From NCBI GenBank assembly GCA_038150305.1, contig JAYOTG010000009.1, forward strand, positions 11,308-75,307: a stretch of DNA of 64,000 nucleotides, written 5' to 3'. Below are positions 59,575-64,000 of the stretch, in pieces. Position 1 is the stretch's first letter, and each line of letters starts with the position of its first letter. Made by a program: the position numbers and the translations under genes. The notes under the pieces were generated by a model that saw nothing but the letters and a program-made list of their open reading frames with translations, ran no database searches and was not told the DNA's origin. Origin of the DNA: MGIIa-L3 sp038150305. GTDB taxonomy: Archaea > Thermoplasmatota > Poseidoniia > Poseidoniales > Poseidoniaceae.

Positions 59575-62475
59575 ATGGGTCTTCCTGACCAGATGGAACG
59601 GGGGGACGGCATCCCTTGGCATACCATCGAAACGGACGATGTTGTGAACCAGCTGGAATCCAGCCCAGACGGTCTCACCGACGCGCAAGTCTTCGACTTG
59701 CGCGAACGCCACGGCTTCAACCGATTGACATCTCAATCGCGCGACCCTGCATGGCTCCGCTTTCTGAACCAGTACAACGACCCGCTGAATTTTCTCCTGA
59801 TTGGTGCGGCGTTGCTCGCCCTCGCACTTCACCCGGACAAACCAGGTGACGCGATTTTCATCTTCATCGTCCTCACCGCCAACGCCGCGTTTGGCTTCTG
59901 GCAGGAAGGGAAAGCCGAGGAGGCGGTTGAGCGGCTCAAATCCAGCGCGGTCAGCCAATGTGTTGTGGTTCGAGGCGGCAAGGACATCGAAATTCCTGCG
60001 GACATGCTGCTGCCTGGTGACCTTGTTCGACTCGAGGAAGGTCAGAAAATTCCGGCAGACGTTCGCCTCATGTCGATCATGCAGTTCACGGTGGATGAAT
60101 CTGCGCTCACGGGCGAATCCATTCCAAGAAAGAAGACCGCAGATGCCCTCCCAGAAGATCTGCTGCTCGCCGAGCGTGACAACATGGCCTACATGGGCAC
60201 CACGGTGTCCACCGGGCGCGGTCATGGGATGGTGGTGGCCATTGGCATGGACACCCAATTGGGTCACATCGCATCAGACATTCAGGAGGCAGAGCCTCCC
60301 AAGACGCCGCTTGAATTAAAACTGGAATCCCTTGGTCGATTCCTTGGTTTCATCGCGCTGCTGGTGGCTGTCGTCATCGTCGGTGTCGAACTCGGTAAGG
60401 CGATCATCGATGGACAAAGCGATCTGTTCTCGGTCGTGGTCGACCAGTTCATCGTGGCGATTGCCATCTTCGTGGCCATTGTTCCTGAAGGGCTGCCCAT
60501 CATTCTCATCATCACGCTCTCTCTAGGCATGCGAAACATGGCCCGTCACCGCGCCATCATCCGCCAGATGAAAGCCGTCGAAACCCTTGGTTCAACCACG
60601 GTCATTTGTTCGGACAAAACAGGAACGTTGACCACGAATCAGATGACCGTGAAGGCCTTGGCCACCTACGACGCAACGTATGACGTCGGCGGTGAGGGGT
60701 ACAAACCCACGGGCTCGCTCAAGTCAAACGGCGAAACCCTCGGAGAGGAATCGATGGCTTCCCTCCAACGTGAGAAGCCGTTCAGGTTGCTCGCCGCGGG
60801 CCTCTCGCTGTCACACAACGCTGTCGTGCAGGAATCAGATGGCGTGTGGTCAGCCATCGGTGACCCCACCGACGCGGCCTGTGCTGTTGCAGGTTGGAAG
60901 TTAAACGGCGACGTGACCAAGTTCGCCTCGCTTCACCCACGCCTGCATGAACAGGTCTTCGACAGCGTCCGCAAGCGCATGTCCACCGTTCATGAATACG
61001 AAGGTGAGCGCTGGCTTTTCGTCAAGGGTGCGACCTCCTCCGTGCTCCCGCTGTGCAGTCATCGCTTCGACGGCAACGATTCGGTCGCTTTTGGTGAAGA
61101 GGAAGCCCTTGGTTACCGTAACCGCGTTGGCGCCCTGGCGGACCGAGCCATGCGCGTCATCACCTTCGCCGCGAGGAAGCTGTCGGACGATGAGGCGTTG
61201 GATCCCGATCTCTCTCTGGAGCATGACTTGCTGCTCCTTGGTTCAGTGGGCATCATCGACCCGCCCCGCGCAGAGGTCGCGGATGCCATTGCGCGCTGTC
61301 ACCGCGCAGGCATCGACGTGAAGATGATCACCGGTGATCAGCAAGCCACCGCCGAAGCCATTGCCAGCGATCTTGGTTGCGACGACGGCGCCAGCATCGG
61401 CGGCCGTGAACTTCGAGACATGGACGAGGAAGAACTGCGTCACCGCGTCGAAGGCGCGAGCATCTACTCTCGCGTCACCCCGATGGACAAAATGCGCATT
61501 GTGACCGCGCTCCAAGAGAAGGGTCACGTGGTCGCGATGACCGGCGATGGTGTCAACGATGCACCCGCGCTTGCCCAAGCAAACATCGGTGTGGCCATGG
61601 GCATTGCCGGCACGGACGTGGCCAAGGACGCCTCGGACATGATCCTGCAAGACGACAACTTCGCCAACATCGTCGAAGCGGTGGAGGAAGGAAGGAAGAT
61701 TTACTCCAACATCAGGAACTTCGTGCGCTATCAGATTTCAACCAACGTCGCTGCCGTGCTGCTCCTCTTCGTCAGCACCCTGATGCTTGGTTGGGAGATC
61801 CCCCTTACAGCAACGCAAATCTTGGTCATCAACATCCTGATGGACGGCCCGCCTGCGGTGGCCTTGGGGATGGAAAAGAAACACGGCGAGGTCATGGACC
61901 GACCTCCTCGCCCAGTCAGTGAGCCGCTTCCAAACGTTCAGGACATTTCACTGATCTTGTTCCTCGGGGTTGTCATGGTCACGGGAACCATGATCGTCTT
62001 TGGATTGGCTGGCGGTGACGTCATCACAGGACCATGCCAAGGCATGGGCGCAGACTTTGATGTGGCCACGTGCCTTGAACAGGAAGAGGCCGGCGAAGGG
62101 CCGCTTTTCGACGCGTGGAATCAAGAATTGCGCCAATCACGGACCATGGCGTTCTCGGTGTTCATCGTCTATCAGTTGTTTAACGTCGTCAATTGCCGTT
62201 CAGGTAATCGGTCGGTCGTGTTCGATCTCGGCATCTTCTCCAACCGTGCCATCAACATCGCCGTGATGATCTCCATGGGCCTGCTCTTGTTCTTCGTCCA
62301 GGGCGCGGACCTTGGATTACCCTTTAGCGATGTGGTCGTGGGCGATCTGCTCAAGACCACGACCCTCGAATCGGGCGATTGGCTCGTTGTCGTGCTGGTG
62401 GCTTCAACGGTGCTGGTGATGGACGAATTCAGGAAGATCATCCGATTGGCCCTGACGAAGGCCGACGTGGCGTAA
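59575..62475 (+). CDS. P-type cation-transporting ATPase (calcium-type, single-site)
   Basis: A 966-residue ATPase of subfamily II. Seen: TGES dephosphorylation loop (DESALTGESIPRKKT), M4 IVPEGLPIILIITL, phosphorylation site VICSDKTGTLTTNQM, GDGVNDAPALAQAN hinge, M5 VRYQISTNVAAVLLLF and M6 ILVINILMDGPPAVALGM. The M5 and M6 residues match site II of PMCA/PMR1-type Ca pumps (Asn in M5 and Asn, Asp in M6) while the site I glutamate of SERCA is absent, so one Ca or Mn ion per cycle is likely. A cysteine-bearing external loop (GPCQGMGADFDVATCLEQ) is unusual. Start could be 59524, 59551, 59575 or 59593; ATG 59575 is a compromise. Confidence 0.92.
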   Translation: MGLPDQMERGDGIPWHTIETDDVVNQLESSPDGLTDAQVFDLRERHGFNRLTSQSRDPAWLRFLNQYNDPLNFLLIGAALLALALHPDKPGDAIFIFIVLTANAAFGFWQEGKAEEAVERLKSSAVSQCVVVRGGKDIEIPADMLLPGDLVRLEEGQKIPADVRLMSIMQFTVDESALTGESIPRKKTADALPEDLLLAERDNMAYMGTTVSTGRGHGMVVAIGMDTQLGHIASDIQEAEPPKTPLELKLESLGRFLGFIALLVAVVIVGVELGKAIIDGQSDLFSVVVDQFIVAIAIFVAIVPEGLPIILIITLSLGMRNMARHRAIIRQMKAVETLGSTTVICSDKTGTLTTNQMTVKALATYDATYDVGGEGYKPTGSLKSNGETLGEESMASLQREKPFRLLAAGLSLSHNAVVQESDGVWSAIGDPTDAACAVAGWKLNGDVTKFASLHPRLHEQVFDSVRKRMSTVHEYEGERWLFVKGATSSVLPLCSHRFDGNDSVAFGEEEALGYRNRVGALADRAMRVITFAARKLSDDEALDPDLSLEHDLLLLGSVGIIDPPRAEVADAIARCHRAGIDVKMITGDQQATAEAIASDLGCDDGASIGGRELRDMDEEELRHRVEGASIYSRVTPMDKMRIVTALQEKGHVVAMTGDGVNDAPALAQANIGVAMGIAGTDVAKDASDMILQDDNFANIVEAVEEGRKIYSNIRNFVRYQISTNVAAVLLLFVSTLMLGWEIPLTATQILVINILMDGPPAVALGMEKKHGEVMDRPPRPVSEPLPNVQDISLILFLGVVMVTGTMIVFGLAGGDVITGPCQGMGADFDVATCLEQEEAGEGPLFDAWNQELRQSRTMAFSVFIVYQLFNVVNCRSGNRSVVFDLGIFSNRAINIAVMISMGLLLFFVQGADLGLPFSDVVVGDLLKTTTLESGDWLVVVLVASTVLVMDEFRKIIRLALTKADVA

Positions 62476-62512
62476 ACACCACCTTGAAAGGTTCCGGGCC
62501 GGAGAAAATCGC

Positions 62513-63724
62513 ATGGCGGCCGTCCGTGCGGAGCACCGTTCCGCCGGCGCAGAGCCTGAGTGGGCCCGGCGCTTTCAGGATGCTCTCGCACAAACCACGT
62601 GGAGCGACGGCCTTGCCCCGGTCGTTGAGCGCCTGTCGTCTGGAGGGAGACTCGATCTCGAAGACGGCCTTCTCCTCTACCGGCATCCTGACCTTGCAGA
62701 GCTCGGCCGCTTGGCTCACCTGGCCAAGGAGGCCCGCTTTGGAAACAGGGCCTTCTTCAACCACAACGTCCACATCAACCCCACCAACGTGTGTGCCCTT
62801 GCGTGCAGGTTTTGCGCGTTTCGTCGTTCAAAACGGCAGGACGACGCGTATGCGTTCAGCACGGAAGCCTACGTCGAAGACCTTGGGCGGTATGCAGACC
62901 ACGTAACTGAGGTCCACTCCGTTGGCGGTTTGCACCCCGATTGGGACGTGACCACGTACGAAGCGATGTTTTCCGCCGCCAAAGCGGCGTACCCGCACGT
63001 CTCGATTAAGGCGCTCACGGCCGTTGAGGTCAAGCACTTGGCGCAGCAATCGAACCTCTCGGTCGAGGATACGCTCCAGCGCCTGTTCGATGCGGGTTTG
63101 GACCAACTTCCCGGCGGCGGGGCTGAAATCCTCGACGATGAGGTCCGAGCGGTCATCTGCAACGGCAAAGAAAGCAGTCAGGAGTACCTGGACATCCACA
63201 CCACGGTGCACGAACTCGGCCACGTCAGCAACTGCACGATGCTGTTCGGAACGGTCGAGAGCCTCGAGCAACGTGTGGTCCACATGCTCCGCCTTCGTGA
63301 CGTGGCTGACCAAACCGGAGGCTTCCAGTGCTTCGTGCCCTACCCCTTCCTGCCTGATGACACCCGCTTGCCAGAAGCACAACTTGCCACGGGGGCTGAG
63401 GTCCTGCGTACGATTGCCGTATCGCGCCTGATGCTCGACAGCATTCCGCACATCAAGGCCTACCGCATGAACGTCGGCGACGGCCTTGGCGAACTGGCGC
63501 TCCGGTTCGGCGCAGACGACATTGACGGCACCGTCCACAAAGAATCCATCATGCACCTCGCCGGTTCAACTGCCCCGTTGGACGCTGACCGACGGCAGAT
63601 GGCCCGGCTCATCAACGACGCCGGGGCAGAGGCTTGGGAGCGAAATTCAGACTACACGTCCTTCACGCGTTATGTGGCGCCTCCATTGCCGAAGCGTCGC
63701 GGTCTGAAGATGGCCAGTGAGTGA
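62513..63724 (+). CDS. mqnE: Aminofutalosine synthase
   Basis: Radical SAM enzyme that joins the adenosyl group to the enolpyruvyl benzoate product of MqnA in the futalosine route to menaquinone. The 403-residue protein has the cluster motif CALACRFCAFRR at about residues 94-105 after HNVHINPTNV, then VHSVGGLHPDWDVTTYEAMF, LPGGGAEILDDEVRAVIC and MLFGTVESLEQRVVHML, all as in MqnE rather than MqnC or CofGH. MqnA follows 9 bases later, which supports MqnE rather than other radical SAM enzymes. Confidence 0.93.
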   Translation: MAAVRAEHRSAGAEPEWARRFQDALAQTTWSDGLAPVVERLSSGGRLDLEDGLLLYRHPDLAELGRLAHLAKEARFGNRAFFNHNVHINPTNVCALACRFCAFRRSKRQDDAYAFSTEAYVEDLGRYADHVTEVHSVGGLHPDWDVTTYEAMFSAAKAAYPHVSIKALTAVEVKHLAQQSNLSVEDTLQRLFDAGLDQLPGGGAEILDDEVRAVICNGKESSQEYLDIHTTVHELGHVSNCTMLFGTVESLEQRVVHMLRLRDVADQTGGFQCFVPYPFLPDDTRLPEAQLATGAEVLRTIAVSRLMLDSIPHIKAYRMNVGDGLGELALRFGADDIDGTVHKESIMHLAGSTAPLDADRRQMARLINDAGAEAWERNSDYTSFTRYVAPPLPKRRGLKMASE

Positions 63725-63733
63725 GGTGATTCG

Positions 63734-64000
63734 ATGACGACGTGGACGCGAACCATCGGTCGTGTGGCCTTCATCAATTGCGATCCCCTCTTCACTGGGC
63801 TCGATCCATCATGGTCTGTCCTTGCCGCACCCCCGTCATGGTTGACCGGGCATGTGCTTCGCCGGGACTGCGTGCTTGCTCCCATTCCTGCGGCAGACTA
63901 TGCAAAGCACCATGCTGTTTTGGTTTTGGTCGGTGACGTCGGCATCAGTTCAGCAGGCGAGGTCGGGAGCGTGATTTTTTTTGGTGACGGACCTCTTGAG
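63734..64000 (+). CDS. mqnA: Chorismate dehydratase MqnA (partial, runs off the window)
   Basis: First enzyme of the futalosine pathway, turning chorismate into 3-enolpyruvyl benzoate. The visible 89 residues show the family N-terminus IGRVAFINCDPLFTGLD, an exposed PPSWLTGHVLRRDCVLAPIP stretch and GISSAGEVGSVIFFGDGP, matching the conserved SxGxVxSV segment. GAGGTGAT at 63723-63730 right before the ATG gives a strong start. The rest lies beyond the window end. Confidence 0.9.
   Translation, partial: MTTWTRTIGRVAFINCDPLFTGLDPSWSVLAAPPSWLTGHVLRRDCVLAPIPAADYAKHHAVLVLVGDVGISSAGEVGSVIFFGDGPLE

Noticed and set aside
8..64000. tRNA, rRNA, 7S RNA, CRISPR array, insertion sequence or integrase
   Set aside because: I scanned the gaps between genes; all are short (mostly below 100 bases) and show no cloverleaf, repeat-spacer array or transposase motif. 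A tRNA hidden in a gap by an intron cannot be ruled out.

Overview
The window is a very gene-dense, GC-rich piece of an archaeal chromosome. Archaeal-type information genes (exosome Rrp4/Rrp41/Rrp42, L37Ae, KEOPS Pcc1, prefoldin, SBDS, proteasome alpha, EF-2 with a diphthamide loop, RfcL with a PIP box, SRP54, TiaS) occur together with mevalonate-type isoprenoid genes, an archaeosortase and long acidic calcium-repeat surface proteins. Euryarchaeal affinity is clear. Thermoplasmatota, most likely marine Group II (Poseidoniales), is my best guess from gene content; no 16S rRNA is present to prove it. About 55 protein genes were found. I saw no rRNA, tRNA, CRISPR array, insertion sequence or prophage, and no gene-free stretch longer than about 150 bases.

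Layout. 1-1.4 kb: partial coaBC (minus) and a membrane/zinc-ribbon protein. 1.5-6.7 kb: one long operon rrp4-rrp41-rrp42-rpl37ae-pcc1-pfdB-DHH phosphoesterase-helical repeat protein. 6.6-9.3 kb: Nudix, TPR protein and UbiD decarboxylase on the minus strand. 9.4-13.6 kb: rps12-rps7-small membrane protein-EF-2-MOSC. 13.6-16.2 kb: an IDI-GGPP synthase fusion and isopentenyl phosphate kinase. 16.3-20.4 kb: zinc-ribbon protein, KptA, thiolase with DUF35 partner, and a protein with zinc knuckles at both ends. 20.4-21.5 kb: a MamK-like actin. 21.5-25.6 kb: SBDS-psmA, dph6, purB and small membrane proteins. 25.9-28.6 kb: a RecA-fold protein with a broken Walker A motif, tiaS and a GmhB-like phosphatase. 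28.7-33.2 kb: archaeosortase facing a 1183-residue surface protein. 33.2-38.5 kb: a giant Lhr-type helicase. 38.6-42.2 kb: ferredoxin, glyS, rfcL. 42.2-46.8 kb: trkH, trkA and a transglutaminase-like protein in one operon. 46.8-50.3 kb: membrane protein, Get3/ArsA ATPase and SRP54. 50.4-54.3 kb: secreted YHYH protein and proS. 54.3-57.4 kb: membrane protein, transaldolase and split transketolase. 57.4-62.5 kb: OPT transporter and P-type cation ATPase. 62.5-64 kb: mqnE and partial mqnA.

How it fits together. Several blocks serve translation and protein traffic (S12, S7, EF-2 and its diphthamide ligase Dph6, SBDS, GlyRS, ProRS, Get3, SRP54). Others serve ether-lipid precursors (thiolase plus DUF35, UbiD candidate, IPK, IDI-GGPPS), menaquinone by the futalosine route (MqnE, MqnA) and ion homeostasis (TrkAH, P-type ATPase). 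The most unusual items are the MamK-like actin, the IDI-GGPPS fusion beside IPK, the transglutaminase-TrkA-TrkH operon, the archaeosortase with possible surface substrates, and the RecA-like protein lacking the Walker A lysine.
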